Positions 1 to 9,556 of a stretch of 64,000 bases of DNA are shown here, piece by piece. The notes under the pieces are model-generated. The model saw only the letters and a list, made by a program, of their open reading frames with translations. It made no database searches and was not told the origin of the DNA. Numbering within the stretch: the stretch's first letter is position 1; each line of letters begins with the position of its first letter. Both the position numbers and the translations under genes were made by a program. This DNA is from Schistosoma haematobium (Eukaryota; Platyhelminthes; Trematoda; Strigeidida; Schistosomatidae), in assembly GCF_000699445.3 (NCBI RefSeq), contig NC_067196.1:434001-498000 (forward strand), in the 5' to 3' direction.

Positions 1-242
1 AATTTCAATATTACTTATCGTATCATTGTTAAGTAGCTAATCCTTTGTATATTCATGTTCCTCTAATTATAAACTTTATTTTGACCTACAGACTACTATT
101 ATGATACGATTAACCGTTCTTGAGTTATGCCCTGTCGATTATGAATTACTCTGTCCCATATTCCGTTGCCACTTTTGGTTAGATCTTGTAAAAAACGTTG
201 TTTTTCTATCATGTGGTTTGATGTGGCTTGTTCAGTTTGTTT

Positions 243-395
243 ATAAACCGAGTAGTATGTTGGAGTCCCAGAGTGAATATCAACTCTGAGATGTAAGTAT
301 GTACAGCTGACTGGTCCTAAATAAGAGAAAACGCTTGTCGTGGATTCCACTGCTTGACACTATCCATCTGTGTTTATAATGTCTGTGACCTAAGG
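243..395 (+). mobile_element. Degenerate SM-alpha-type SINE (family A)
   Basis: Contains the family signature of a tRNA-like region, a hammerhead zone and a tail ending in a TATCCATCT-like motif. The ribozyme core is ruined: the CTGANGA box reads CTGACTG and the GAAA box sits in a run of A. The paired copy is at about 58500-58640. No coding capacity. Confidence 0.6.
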
Positions 396-469
396 CAACA
401 TTGATGCATTCAGCACAACATGCACAATTACAGTTCTAAATAACAATCAGAAAAGGTCCTGAATGTGGA

Positions 470-590
470 CTAATGAGGGCTCCCATACTAGAACGAATCA
501 ACAGTTTAGTGCTTCTATGTTCTCAATGGTGGTCCAGCTTACATTGACTCATGAATTGAACTATTAAACTTAACACAATCTCCACAAGTC
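470..590 (+). mobile_element. Degenerate hammerhead SINE (family B)
   Basis: Shows the family B landmarks in order: a CCCATACTAG-like stem-loop, a GTGCTTC segment, a GGTGGTCCAGCTT segment and a CTCATGAATT segment. The ribozyme core is no longer recognisable. Family B otherwise has a tRNA-like head, then a hammerhead, then this tail. Paired copy at about 58725-58840. Confidence 0.55.
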
Positions 591-724
591 TCTACTCTGA
601 TATTCATATTATTCTGCTATAATTATGAATCTTGTGTTATTGAAATGAATTCGCCTTGTTTAAAGATGTTGAGTAATCTAACAATATTCATAGACCAATA
701 ACTTTATGCTATTTCTCCACGACC

Positions 725-895
725 TGTAGAAAACTTGGATTCACTGGATGGTCATTTCGTCTCAGTATAGGACTCCTCAGCAATGCGTATTCACGATCTC
801 ACTCGTCAGTATCAAATAAGAAAACCCGTAGGTTTCATGCGCGATTGCTTAAACTATAGACTACTGAACCGGCTGGCAGTCAACTGTGTTAACGT
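725..895 (-). mobile_element. Family B hammerhead SINE, minus strand, 5' part
   Basis: On the minus strand it runs from a decayed tRNA-like head (about 895-800) into a well-kept hammerhead (785-742). The tail beyond the ribozyme is short. A paralogous copy lies at 58975-59150. Confidence 0.7.
742..785 (-). ncRNA. Hammerhead ribozyme, core intact
   Basis: Read on the minus strand: 5' stem I arm CATTG, core box CTGAGGA, stem II GTC/GAC with a mismatch and then more pairs around a short loop, core box GAAA, stem III ATG/CAT with a 2-nt loop, cleavage triplet ATC, and 3' stem I arm CAGTG. Stem I pairs over 5 bp (one G-U). All invariant core bases expected for CUGANGA...GAAA are present and ATC is an allowed NUH site, so it may still cleave. 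Stem III is very short, as in other schistosome hammerheads. Confidence 0.7.
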
Positions 896-1189
896 CCAAT
901 CCCCTAATCATTTTGTGTTATTCTTACAATCTGAATCAGATTATTTTAGTGTTGCAAAGATATCTTTGTGATGTTTGATTCGAGTTTATTTTATGTCTCA
1001 ACATTTGAAATTAGCTTGAAACAAAGTTGAAAACGAAAAATTCATGAAGCGAATTTGCATTTTTACATTGAATTTGTGATATTTTATTTAAACTCCTTAT
1101 GAATCATGTTGCGGTGTGTTTTACTGATGTCGACAGATATAAGTAGTCTGTTTCATCAATCGAAAGTAACAATGTCTTGCTGATTGTAC

Positions 1190-1372
1190 TGATTTAGTGG
1201 TACCCCTCAGCAGTGCTCATCCACGAGTTGTACCATTGAAATTACTAAAATATCCACAAAATCCCGTCTGATATGAATCAATATATGCTCACTTTTGGCT
1301 AACTTCAAGTGGTATTTCCTAGAGATCTAGTAAGAAGCAGTAATCAGTAAAGTTCAAAGCGTCTGTTGTGAC
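1190..1372. mobile_element. Rearranged family B SINE remnant
   Basis: A short minus-oriented hammerhead/head scrap (about 1205-1235) joins directly to the plus-oriented 3' tail (1237-1372) with its ATCCACAAAA and CTGTTGTGA segments. The tail abuts the PLE endonuclease frame that begins near 1376. The copy in the other duplication is 59455-59622. Confidence 0.5.
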
Positions 1373-1375
1373 TCA

Positions 1376-1909
1376 CCGCTTTGCCCCCTCCATCTACGCT
1401 TACATGAACACCGATTAGCAGTCAAACGCCATGATATCTCTTCACTTATATCAATACACGTGGATAACTACGGACACTCATTCGATTGGGAAAATGTAGA
1501 AATCTTAGACAGAGGAAACTCCAAAAATACCAGAGAATTTTTAGAAGCCTGGCACTCAGGTCAATCAGCAATCAACAAACATATTGAAATCAATCCAATT
1601 TATCAACCAATCAGAAAAATCATGCATAAATATAGGAACGAAAATCAAACCAATGGGAGACACAACCAAAACAAAGAAGTAAACGATGATAAATTTAAGG
1701 TCAACAAGAACCAATCAACATCGAGGTGCACAGAACAAGCTGTGAAACACATATGGAGAAATTCGAACACTTCACTTCTATTTGAAGTTTGTGCTGATGA
1801 TGTCGTTCAGAAGAACGATGAAAGCTCCACGACCAAACCATCCAGCTCAGAGAACAAAACTCCACCAAAATGTAATCTTGTAGGTGCGATAATGATACAC
1901 AGAACGTGA
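1376..1909 (+). pseudogene. PLE GIY-YIG endonuclease C-terminal fragment
   Basis: An open frame of about 177 codons running from 1376 to a TGA. A GTG at 1460 lies inside it, but the similarity begins upstream of that, so the fragment is 5'-truncated rather than starting there. It reads RLHEHRLAVKRHD, then an NYGHSFDWENVEILDRG motif and a REFLEAWHSG...INKHIE...YQPIR block. I associate this order with the distal half of GIY-YIG nucleases of Penelope-like elements; that attribution is from memory. The catalytic GIY and YIG strands are missing. The last ~90 residues are polar, low complexity and unassigned. No promoter or partner RT is adjacent. It could alternatively serve as an exon of a host gene; I rate that unlikely. 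Confidence 0.6.
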
Positions 1910-2548
1910 TTTATTGTTTAAAATAATAATACTGATGACGACGATTGAACACAATCTGACATCCGATAACCGTGAGAAGGAACAACCAGTCGAATATGAA
2001 TGTATCTAAATTAGTGATGACAGTTCCTCAGATGAGATTACAATAACTACGACCATATGAAATAAGATGGTAAACATTTTCTGTGATTATTGATGGCTGG
2101 TGCCAAATATTCCCTGAGAGGTTGATAGACTACTTGCTATCTAATAATTTTCTCATTAGAAACTAATCTGTAATTGCAAAATGAGAATTTTATTCATTTT
2201 TCTGCTGTGTGTTTGTTGATGATTGTCAGTCATATGAATGAATCATTAGAAAGCGACATTCCTTTCTATACTCAAAGTAAATATCACTCTCAATACACAA
2301 TTAAAAAACATCAGATAACCTGATTAATAAGATGAAATATGATGATAGACAACCGAAATTTTCCATAACTGACATTTCTACAAACAACAAATGAGGTCAA
2401 CAGACAGAGAATGGCATATCACGTATTCAGATAATATACACTATTATTTACACTAATGTTCAATTAAGAAAAATATTTCTTTTACAGAAACGCTAAGTAG
2501 ATTAGAAGAACTGAAATAGATTTACTGATTTTGAGTAATATTCAAACA

Positions 2549-2823
2549 ATCCATGAAGTCGCGCCACCGTACACCATTGTCTTCAGTGAGCTGATATCTC
2601 ACAACAGACCTGGTTGAACTCCACTGGTAACGGCTTCCCACTAGAACTCCAGGAGTATCTCTTGAAGTCAGTCACTAGTGAGCAGATGATTATTATCAGA
2701 AGGGGTTTGTGGAGATTTTAGAAATTTTCACAGTGCTTCCAGGTTTTCAATGGTGGTCTAGCCTCAACTGACTCATGATTTAAATCTGTGAAAATTTCTA
2801 AAATCTCCACAAACCCCTTCTGA
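2549..2823 (-). mobile_element. Family B SINE with 5' inversion, flanked by 13-bp TSD
   Basis: The right duplication copy has the empty site (around 60810), so this is an insertion. It is flanked by a 13-bp direct repeat TAATATTCAAACA (2536-2548 and 2824-2836). Read on the minus strand it ends with the family B 3' tail, while its first ~95 bases are inverted, as after twin priming. The inverted and normal parts share 43 bp, giving a hairpin (2691-2733 with 2786-2828). No intact hammerhead remains. Confidence 0.8.
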
Positions 2824-2828
2824 TAATA
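2691..2828. repeat. Perfect 43-bp inverted repeat with 52-nt loop
   Basis: Arms 2691-2733 and 2786-2828 are exact reverse complements. The loop carries the family B GTGGTCTAGCCTC segment. A transcript across it would fold into a long perfect hairpin. An identical structure is at 7833-7970. Confidence 0.95.
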
Positions 2829-2836
2829 TTCAAACA

Positions 2837-2990
2837 CATAATCGTGATTGAATCGCCAAAGTACAGTCCTCAGTGTGAACGGTTACACGAATGCGAGAGT
2901 GCCACGTGTTGTGTTCACGTCAAACAAATACTGTTCATCGAGGATAATATGTTACTGATGAACAGTCATATCATCTTGAACCTCCGATGA
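2837..2990 (+). pseudogene. Exon-like cysteine-containing stretch, copy 1
   Basis: An open frame reads IESPKYSPQCERLHECE followed by a CCVHV motif (four cysteines in about 16 residues). It ends in a hydrophobic stretch and is richer in GC than its surroundings. The candidate splice acceptor seen in the third copy (TTTTCAG near 60800) reads TTTTGAG here and is separated from this frame by the SINE, so this copy is probably dead. I do not recognise the protein family. It may be a chance open frame. Confidence 0.2.
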
Positions 2991-3799
2991 AATACACTTT
3001 TTGTTGTCAATCACACTATGGTCTTGAGTAATTAATGGATGTAAAAAGTGGCTGTCCACTTGACCAAAATGGAGAAGACAAAATGAAAACAAGTGAAACA
3101 AGGAACAATTAGTGATACTCATTATGGAGCTGAAATCACGCATCAATATCTATCTGATTATCTTTAATTAGCCCTATCAATTGACATGGGTTTGGAGAAA
3201 TTCTCGTGGAACAATTATCGTGTTATATCAAGCTCATCTTCATTTGTTCTGTCAGCGCACATCGTCGTAGCAAAATGGCAGTATGACATGTGATGAGGAA
3301 TGAATGTGCAACACATTCCTATTCTGTTCAACGTTGGTGGTGAGATATACGGGACGTGGTTGTTAGACGAATTCCAGTTCAAGGGTTTTGAACATAGGAA
3401 CACTACTGAGAAAACTAGCAGATTATTGTAGGCTTCATTGGATCTAGTAATTTATGTGACTCGCTTTTCCAGTGGATACCTAATATACAACACAAAAGTC
3501 ATTGAGACGCATCAATCATCCACATTGTAATAACATGAGACCATGTTTAGTTTTCAAATTATTCACAAAAAGTATTTCATCATTATTTGTGAGTTGTGAT
3601 TTTAATGAGATGGCCAGGTAAGATATTCTGGATTGCAGTCTACTGGGACAAATCTCGTTTTTCCGTTGAACCAATTTAACTTAAATAAATCTGTTTTCCA
3701 ATTTTGCGAAAAATTACTGTCTTAGTTGAAACTGCTCATGAATCTATTTGTGTAATATTTGTGCACATAACAACTATTTGGGATGTTGCAAAAACTCCT

Positions 3800-3945
3800 A
3801 TAATTGAGCTGCGCGTGCGAAATCGTGGATAAACACTGCCGAGTAGTCTCATTCCAGAACGAAACGGTCGTCTAGTGTTCCCAGGTTTTAAATGGTGCCT
3901 CAACATTCACCAACTCATGATATCGGTCAAATCCTCGACAATTTG
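3800..3945 (+). mobile_element. Family B SINE remnant
   Basis: Shows the hammerhead region with AACGAAACGG and the tail CCCAGGTTTT...CTCATGAT. The first core box is disrupted (CTGCCGAGTAG instead of CTGANGA), so the ribozyme is predicted dead. Paired copy at 61790-61930. Confidence 0.6.
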
Positions 3946-4969
3946 TTCAGTCATATACACAATCCTATATTCTAAAGTGTTTGGATTGTATTTTAATTTG
4001 CTGGTTATTTTGTTACTTTTGTTAAACAATCCAGATGGATGGATCAAGAAAACCGTATTAGGAGAGAACAATATTCACCCTGCGAAAAATGTCATAAATA
4101 AAATGTAAGGCCTCTTCAATCAACTCTCAGATTAATGACTAAACATTCTCATACTTGAATTCCAATAAGTCGAAATGCAATTGTCAACTGACAATCACAT
4201 CATTCGTAGGTGATATTATGCATGTTTATGCTAGAAGCTGGCTCATGTAACTCTCCCTAATAACATTCGAAATGGAGCATCGTCCACAGACTGAGACAGA
4301 GATCTTTTTACGATGGCTTAAACAGTCAAAAAGAATTTTTACAAAAGATTTACAGCATAATGCTTCTTTCAAGACTGTTAAGATGTGACATGTAATGATG
4401 TGACACATTGAATGAATTTGTCAAAATATTAATGACAAATGAAGATGGATTGGATGGCGTAAGGGACAGTTATGTTATCCCGAATGAGAAGTCGTGCAAA
4501 GTGTAAAATTATGTGATCGAGGTAAAAGGTGTTAAATGGTAGTGATTGCTGGATAAATTTCCCCTCAATTTCTTGTGATTCAATGTTATTTATGGCAAGA
4601 TGTGTGAATGACTTTAAGCTATGAAAATGCAAAGAATAGGGTTGCGTGACTTATAATCTAATGATGTCTTCACATCACACATGAAGACTACTCATCAGTG
4701 TATCCAAACGTAGATCAACGTAAAACGAGCAGTTCAACAAATTTCCTATAGATACAGAGCTCTGACATCTTGATTGAGCCGTCTAAATGATTTCGAAACT
4801 GATGAATATAAGCAGATTGCTGTTAACACGATACATCACTGTCAAGTCAAACCTTCACATTGATCATTTTAACACCAAATAATTTATCCGCTTCTTTTTA
4901 ATACAAACAATCCTCTTTTCACAAACTGTTATTTGAAACGAATCATTCTGCCTTAAATATGACCACAAT

Positions 4970-5413
4970 TTGGATGATTCATTTCGACAGTATGATTATG
5001 GAAAATTGATAACATCCATTATGTACAAAGCATTTCTCGGCGATAAAACTCTTTCTATTTCTTCACTGTTATATCGCGACGAGCAGACAAGTCGATTGTG
5101 GAAGACCAATTTATTGTTTGATGCAAATTCATACAGTGAGTCAATAAAATGTAAAGATCGTAATTCCATTACACCATTTTCACATCTTCAAATCGACTCT
5201 TACATGCCTCACTGTTCCTTCATTTCACTTATTATCTCGTTTGCTTTCAGTTTTCTTCTCCTTTCTCTTCACTTCAATCCTGTTCATCTCCAGTTCGTAG
5301 ACATTCCACTTTCGTCTGGTGTTGACTACCACATATGTCTGTCAGCAGTCATATTCAGCATACGTCACTTCGGTGAATATTATGCAACAAAATTGAATAC
5401 AAACAGTTCATAG
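4970..5413 (+). CDS. Exon-like open frame, function unknown
   Basis: Within this 147-codon frame, bases 4991-5135 (145 bp) have the look of an internal exon: a TTTCGACAG acceptor just before and a GTGAGT donor at 5136-5141. The encoded part runs from YDYGKLITSIM to LLFDANSY. The exon is identical in the right copy (63031-63175). Beyond the donor the frame passes into a hydrophobic stretch that overlaps the hairpin-ended repeat family and is probably not coding. I recognise no domain. In AT-rich DNA a frame of this length can still arise by chance. Confidence 0.3.
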   Translation: MDDSFRQYDYGKLITSIMYKAFLGDKTLSISSLLYRDEQTSRLWKTNLLFDANSYSESIKCKDRNSITPFSHLQIDSYMPHCSFISLIISFAFSFLLLSLHFNPVHLQFVDIPLSSGVDYHICLSAVIFSIRHFGEYYATKLNTNSS

Positions 5414-5644
5414 AATCGTGTATTCTTCCAAATATTAAGGTACCGTAAAAAGTAATCATTTGAAAGTGTATTAGGTGAAAACCTTCATAGACAGACAGCG
5501 GAAACGCTATGTATGAATTCATGTTCACATTCGTGAATTATTTGTACATGATCCTTATTTTTATTTCGATAATCATAAGTTTGGGCGAATGAACCCTGTT
5601 CATAATCTAACTCACATTTTGTCATATTTTGTTTTCCACACTTG

Positions 5645-6224
5645 TGCAATCATTTCTGACTGACAAGTGCTCTTAAATAATTCTTCATTCGTTCTATCGA
5701 TCAATACTATGTATTGCGTAACTTATTTCACAGTTTAATATACCATCCTACCTGATATTTACCGTTATTTTACAGCATTGAGAAAGAAGTTTTTAAATAC
5801 GTTTTCAGTAGGGTTATTGAAGTATGAGTTTATGAAGTGAGTATACCAACTGATCACCGAGAAGCAGTCAGCTCTGTATTTATCTAGTCTCCAGTGTTGA
5901 TTAGACTCCACCATTCTAGTCACGAAATACCGAATGAAATAATTCGAATGGAATACCGTGATTTGATTGGATGAGGCAAACATGGAATCGATTCGGATTT
6001 GATGATCAGTAAACTAGTGAATGTTCGGAGAGCTGAATGTGAACGTGTTTTAATGACTGGCGTGGGCTCAGAACACTAACTTTAGTTTCAAGCACATATA
6101 TACATATATTGTTAAGGGCTAGTGAAGACTTTGTAGGGTTGCCATAGCTCAATTAATCAATCGGCACATAAAAGGACGCGTGATTTGTCTTCTCAAGTAC
6201 TGCTATCCATTCAGCTTATTCCTA
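5645..6224. other. No recognisable gene
   Basis: AT-rich sequence with no family signature I can name. A 72-codon minus-strand frame (5765-5983) has no recognised motif and lies just beyond the gypsy fragment, so it could be decayed pol, but I cannot show this. Confidence 0.5.
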
Positions 6225-6520
6225 GACGTTTACCGATTCAATAAAAACTAATTCATGAAGTCGTTCAAGCACTTCTTCAACCGATGCGAGAGCAGCTTGG
6301 GCTACAGATTATTTAGATCAAAACACCGGCTTCTACTGTAATCGAAGATCAAGAGTGGGTAAACAATTACTGCATCCTCCAAGTTCCTCAACGAGTCGCT
6401 TAAACAACGACTCAACTGAGTGTTCCTCTCCCACATTCAGTGTACTGACGTTGGTGCAGATCGAGTTTGTGGGAAGGTCTGTTAACTGCAAACTCTCTAT
6501 CCAGTCAAGACCCAACAAGA
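6225..6520 (-). pseudogene. Ty3/gypsy-like pol fragment (protease/RT boundary)
   Basis: On the minus strand the frame opens with LLGLDWIESLQL, the usual sequence at the end of the protease-RT linker of gypsy-type polyproteins. It continues through an LF...EELGGC segment to LASVEEVLERLHEL, the start of the RT fingers. Three in-frame stops break it (near 6333, 6321 and 6312), two of them in the expected position of the PVFRSKRPV-type motif. The catalytic YxDD region is absent and no LTRs are visible next to it. It is a dead internal fragment. Confidence 0.7.
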
Positions 6521-6599
6521 CGAGTTACGAACGGCGTTTCAAAACTATTACTCCCTTCTCCATTCATTCATTGACTGTAGCTTCACAATATATCTAACC

Positions 6600-7139
6600 T
6601 GTACATTTCAACGTTTCTTCGGGTGCAGAATTTACCGCTCATAAGTGACATGTCGGATGTAATGTGCAGCTGTTAGCGGGTTTGATAGTCATTATTCTTA
6701 AAACAAACGAATTTTCCGAGAACGCCAGAGACGCGCTTGTTAACAGCTTTCGTTAATGTAGCTTTTCAGTGCTTAAATCTTTCTTAACATGCTTTGATTC
6801 ATATCAGAAAGAATTTTTTCGGTATTATTGTAATTTCAATGGTTTTGAACATGAACCGATTGAAACTAAACTACTATGGACAACCTGAAAGCAATGAACA
6901 GTAGTTTCGTCCTATTGTGAGACTTCTCTGCAGAGACCATCTACGATCTTGGCTCGCATGATCCGAACTCTGGACCTAACGCAAACATAAGATTGGTAAG
7001 CAGTCGAGTGTGTCTATCTAGAATATCGTGTGACGATAAGTTTCTACGTCACATTGGTCGAAATAAAAAGATACACACAACGTGATGTGTAGTTTTTCAT
7101 GATGATAGTGAGTTTTCACAATCCCACTTTCAATAAACA
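6600..7139. other. Decayed sequence, no gene recognised
   Basis: The stretch next to the gypsy fragment (6520-6720) may be further decayed protease/gag in shifting frames. The rest shows nothing I can assign. Confidence 0.4.
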
Positions 7140-7275
7140 TAAGAAGCAACAACCAGTCGAGTCTAAAGTGTTTAGGTTAATAATGGGAGTTCCACCGACA
7201 CGCAAAGCATGGATGATAAAACAATAGAATTCTGTAGGATAACGATCAATACACTTATTTGGAATTAGATAGTAA

Positions 7276-7461
7276 ATGTCTACAGAGTTTATTCATATCT
7301 GGTGCAAAATCTACTCTAAAATGATAAAAAATTTTATTCATTTTTCTGCTGTGTGCTTGTCGGTGATTGTAAGTCATATGAATGCATCATTAGAAAGCGA
7401 CATTCCTTTCTATACTCAAAGTAAATATCACGCTAACTACACAATAGAAAACATCAGATAA
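7276..7461 (+). CDS. Small secreted-peptide-like open frame
   Basis: A 61-codon frame. From an internal Met near 7321 it reads MIKNFIHFSAVCLSVIV, a plausible signal peptide, followed by a short polar tail with two NxS/T sites. Homologous stretches at about 2180-2330 and 60450-60600 keep most of the frame, but their starts differ by a 4-nt shift and they terminate differently. It could be a signal-peptide exon of a small secreted protein, a class common in schistosomes, or a chance frame. Confidence 0.25.
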   Translation: MSTEFIHIWCKIYSKMIKNFIHFSAVCLSVIVSHMNASLESDIPFYTQSKYHANYTIENIR

Positions 7462-7690
7462 CCTAATTATTATTATAAAATATGGAGAAAAACAACAAAA
7501 GTTTTCATCATTGACATTTCTACAAACAACAAATGAGGTCAACAGACAGAGAATGGCATATCACACGTTCAGTTAATGTAAACTATTATTTACACTAATG
7601 TTCAATTAAGAAAAATATTTCTTTTACAGAAACGCTAAGTAGATTAGAAGAACTGAAATAGATTTACTGATTTTGAGTAATATTCAAACA

Positions 7691-7965
7691 ATCCATGAAG
7701 TCGCGCCACCGTACACCATTGTCTTCAGTGAGCTGATATCTCACAACAGACCTGGTTGAACTCCACTGGTAACGGCTTCCCACTAGAACTCCAGGAGTAT
7801 CTCTTGAAGTCAGTCACTAGTGAGCAGATGATTATTATCAGAAGGGGTTTGTGGAGATTTTAGAAATTTTCACAGTGCTTCCAGGTTTTCAATGGTGGTC
7901 TAGCCTCAACTGACTCATGATTTAAATCTGTGAAAATTTCTAAAATCTCCACAAACCCCTTCTGA
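7691..7965 (-). mobile_element. Family B SINE with 5' inversion, second copy
   Basis: Base-identical to 2549-2823, including the 43-bp hairpin arms (7833-7875 and 7928-7970) and the flanking 13-bp repeats. It arrived here by block duplication or gene conversion, not by independent insertion. Confidence 0.8.
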
Positions 7966-7985
7966 TAATATTCAAACACATAATC

Positions 7986-8168
7986 GTGATTGAATCGCCA
8001 AAGTACAGTCCTCAGTGTGAACGGTTACACGAATGCGAGAGTGCCACGTGTTGTGTTCACGTCAAACAAATACTGTTCATCGAGGATAATATGTTACTGA
8101 TGAACAGTCATATCATCTTGAGCTTCCGATCAAATACACTTTTGTTGTCAATCACACTATGGTCTTGA
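7986..8168 (+). pseudogene. Exon-like cysteine-containing stretch, copy 2
   Basis: Same frame as 2837-2990: SPKYSPQCERLHECE then CCVHV. It is cut off from any upstream exon by the SINE insertion, and the acceptor-like site carries the same CAG to GAG change. Family unknown. Confidence 0.2.
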
Positions 8169-8258
8169 GTAATTAATGGAGAAGACAGAATTCAAACAAG
8201 TGAAACAACAAACAATTAGTGATATTCATTATGGAACTGAGATAACGCATGAAAATCA

Positions 8259-8480
8259 ATGCCCACGTTAGCCGACCCTACTTCATTTCCCATGAGCTCC
8301 ACTTCAATAAGTTTGATTTTATTTGACAATTTTGTAAGCCTATCTATTTTATCACAGACTACCACTTCAGCTCTGCTTCCGTTTAGAATTCAGCTGAAAT
8401 TGAGCAAATTAATGTTGTCAATAGTTCGATGTGTTCTAATCTACGTTCACAGAATTCTGTCAAACTCTTATTACTTTCTG
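8259..8480 (-). pseudogene. Coding-like fragment, unknown family, frameshifted
   Basis: On the minus strand two adjoining frames look protein-like. SLTEFCERRLEHIELLTTL comes first; then, after a frame change near 8390, AEVVVCDKIDRLTKLSNKIK and an IEVELMGNEVGSANVG segment. The composition suggests a helical, charged protein. It sits between the end of a duplicated block and a SINE. It may be a retroelement ORF or a host exon; I cannot tell which. Confidence 0.3.
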
Positions 8481-8489
8481 TTTGATCCT

Positions 8490-8590
8490 CAGTAGTTCGC
8501 ATCCACGATTCCTCACACGGGATTCAAACCCAGAAACTATCGGTCTCGCGCACGAATGCTCAACCTTTAGACCACTAAGCTGGCATCAGA
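8490..8590 (-). mobile_element. Family B SINE head, minus strand
   Basis: tRNA-like head with a B-box-like GGGATTCAAACCC and an A-box-like stretch over ACCACTAAGCTGG (both as read on the plus strand). The hammerhead and tail are missing. The partner at 27860-28025 keeps more. Confidence 0.6.
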
Positions 8591-8884
8591 TGGCATTAAT
8601 GTCTAATATCAACCAATCCATGAAATGGCTATCAAGTTTTCAGTAGTAATCTCACATCAATCATTTCATGATGTCAATCAAAGCTCAACAATCTCCATAA
8701 CTTTATACTGCAAAAATTCTTTTGTGTATATATTATGTTACTTATAAACAATACAGTAGTATTAGTTAAGACATAAGACAATTCAAATACTGTCCATAAA
8801 CTATTGATTATTTGAAAGATAGTTGCTAACACAAATTTCATTTTATGAAATACTAATTGATCTTCATTTATATGATTTAGATAG

Positions 8885-9389
8885 AACAATGAGAAGACGG
8901 AGTTGATCTAAAAACATTGGTGATGTATTTGCGCTATACATTTCGAACAATCTGGTCACACACATACACTTGTCAAGGCATTTTTATATGAAAATTAATA
9001 AAGGTCAATTCAATGAAAGTTTAAGCAAAATAACAAAGAAGGGAGGGAGAAAGAATAAGAAATTGTCGCGCTATTCTAGGCCATAGGATGACTTAAGGGT
9101 TACCAAGGTAAATTCAAGGTTAAGACAAATTGTTTATGTACACATAATGAGGGTTTTAATTTACGAATAGCCAAAGCTTCATTAAACTTAAGAATTCATC
9201 CTTCACAATTTCTATACAACATTCTAAATGCTGTATTAATGTTAATTTTGTGCCCTGTCTCGATTCTATGTTTCGTTATCGATGAATTTGGTTTTCTACC
9301 TCGTACATTGATCGAATCATTTGGCACACATTGATTTTGAAGCCATCTAGGTACATGTTCATTGACCCTTGATTGCATTGTTCGATTAC
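8885..9389 (-). pseudogene. PLE 3' end with GIY-YIG fragment
   Basis: On the minus strand, 9378-9196 encodes a distal GIY-YIG portion: MQSRVNEHVPRWLQ, an INVRGRKP segment, then TGHKININTAF. The REHVPxWL-type helix is typical of PLE endonucleases. A 3' tail follows with a TTGTTCGAAATGTAT-like segment shared by the PLE tails at 24391-24545, 28325-28490 and 43595-43775. The catalytic YIG strand is missing: the fragment begins at SNRTMQ. The LTR element inserted immediately upstream. Confidence 0.7.
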
Positions 9390-9394
9390 TCTTC

Positions 9395-9556
9395 TATGAT
9401 GTTTCGAATTGTTTGAATTATAGCACGAACTAAGAGTCCAAGAAATAACGCAATTGAATTAAGAAGACACAGGCACAACCGAATGTATTGTATTTGGAAT
9501 TCGAAATTGTGCAATCAACATGTACAAAAGTATCATTAGTCAATTCAAACACCACA
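9395..9556 (-). repeat. 3' LTR (162 bp)
   Basis: Identical over all 162 bp to 10985-11146. A diverged relative is at 22107-22249. The bases just upstream in element orientation (GGCGGA) are only weakly polypurine. Confidence 0.9.

Larger units (their letters stand above)
1976..3143. repeat. Locally duplicated block, copy 1
   Basis: Aligns in direct orientation with 7140-8245 and, as part of the 58-kb duplication, with about 60226-61110. The flanks of the 1/7-kb pair are clearly diverged, but 2441-2979 is identical to 7583-8121. The block contains three exon-like stretches and the inverted SINE. Confidence 0.9.
1..5641. repeat. Segmental duplication, left copy (partner 58253-64000)
   Basis: The first 5.6 kb align in direct orientation with the last 5.7 kb, about 58.25 kb away. 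By eye they differ at a few percent of positions. The left copy carries an extra SINE at 2549-2823. The right copy carries an extra hairpin-ended repeat at 63394-63708 and about 60 extra bases near 62320-62395. Both ends of this copy are set by the window, so the true extent is unknown. Confidence 0.95.
7140..8245. repeat. Locally duplicated block, copy 2
   Basis: Direct copy of 1976-3143 at an offset of about 5.14 kb. It includes the same inverted SINE (7691-7965) with the same 13-bp flanking repeats. Relative to copy 1 it has lost about 30 bp near 8180. Confidence 0.9.

Noticed and set aside
3215..3403. Minus-strand protein conserved in both duplication copies
   Set aside because: Conservation follows from the duplication; short frames on the opposite strand look equally protein-like, so coding cannot be supported.
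8674..8889. 71-codon minus-strand protein (and its copy at 28109-28324)
   Set aside because: Conserved only because the block is duplicated; it lies in the PLE 3' flank and has no recognisable motif.
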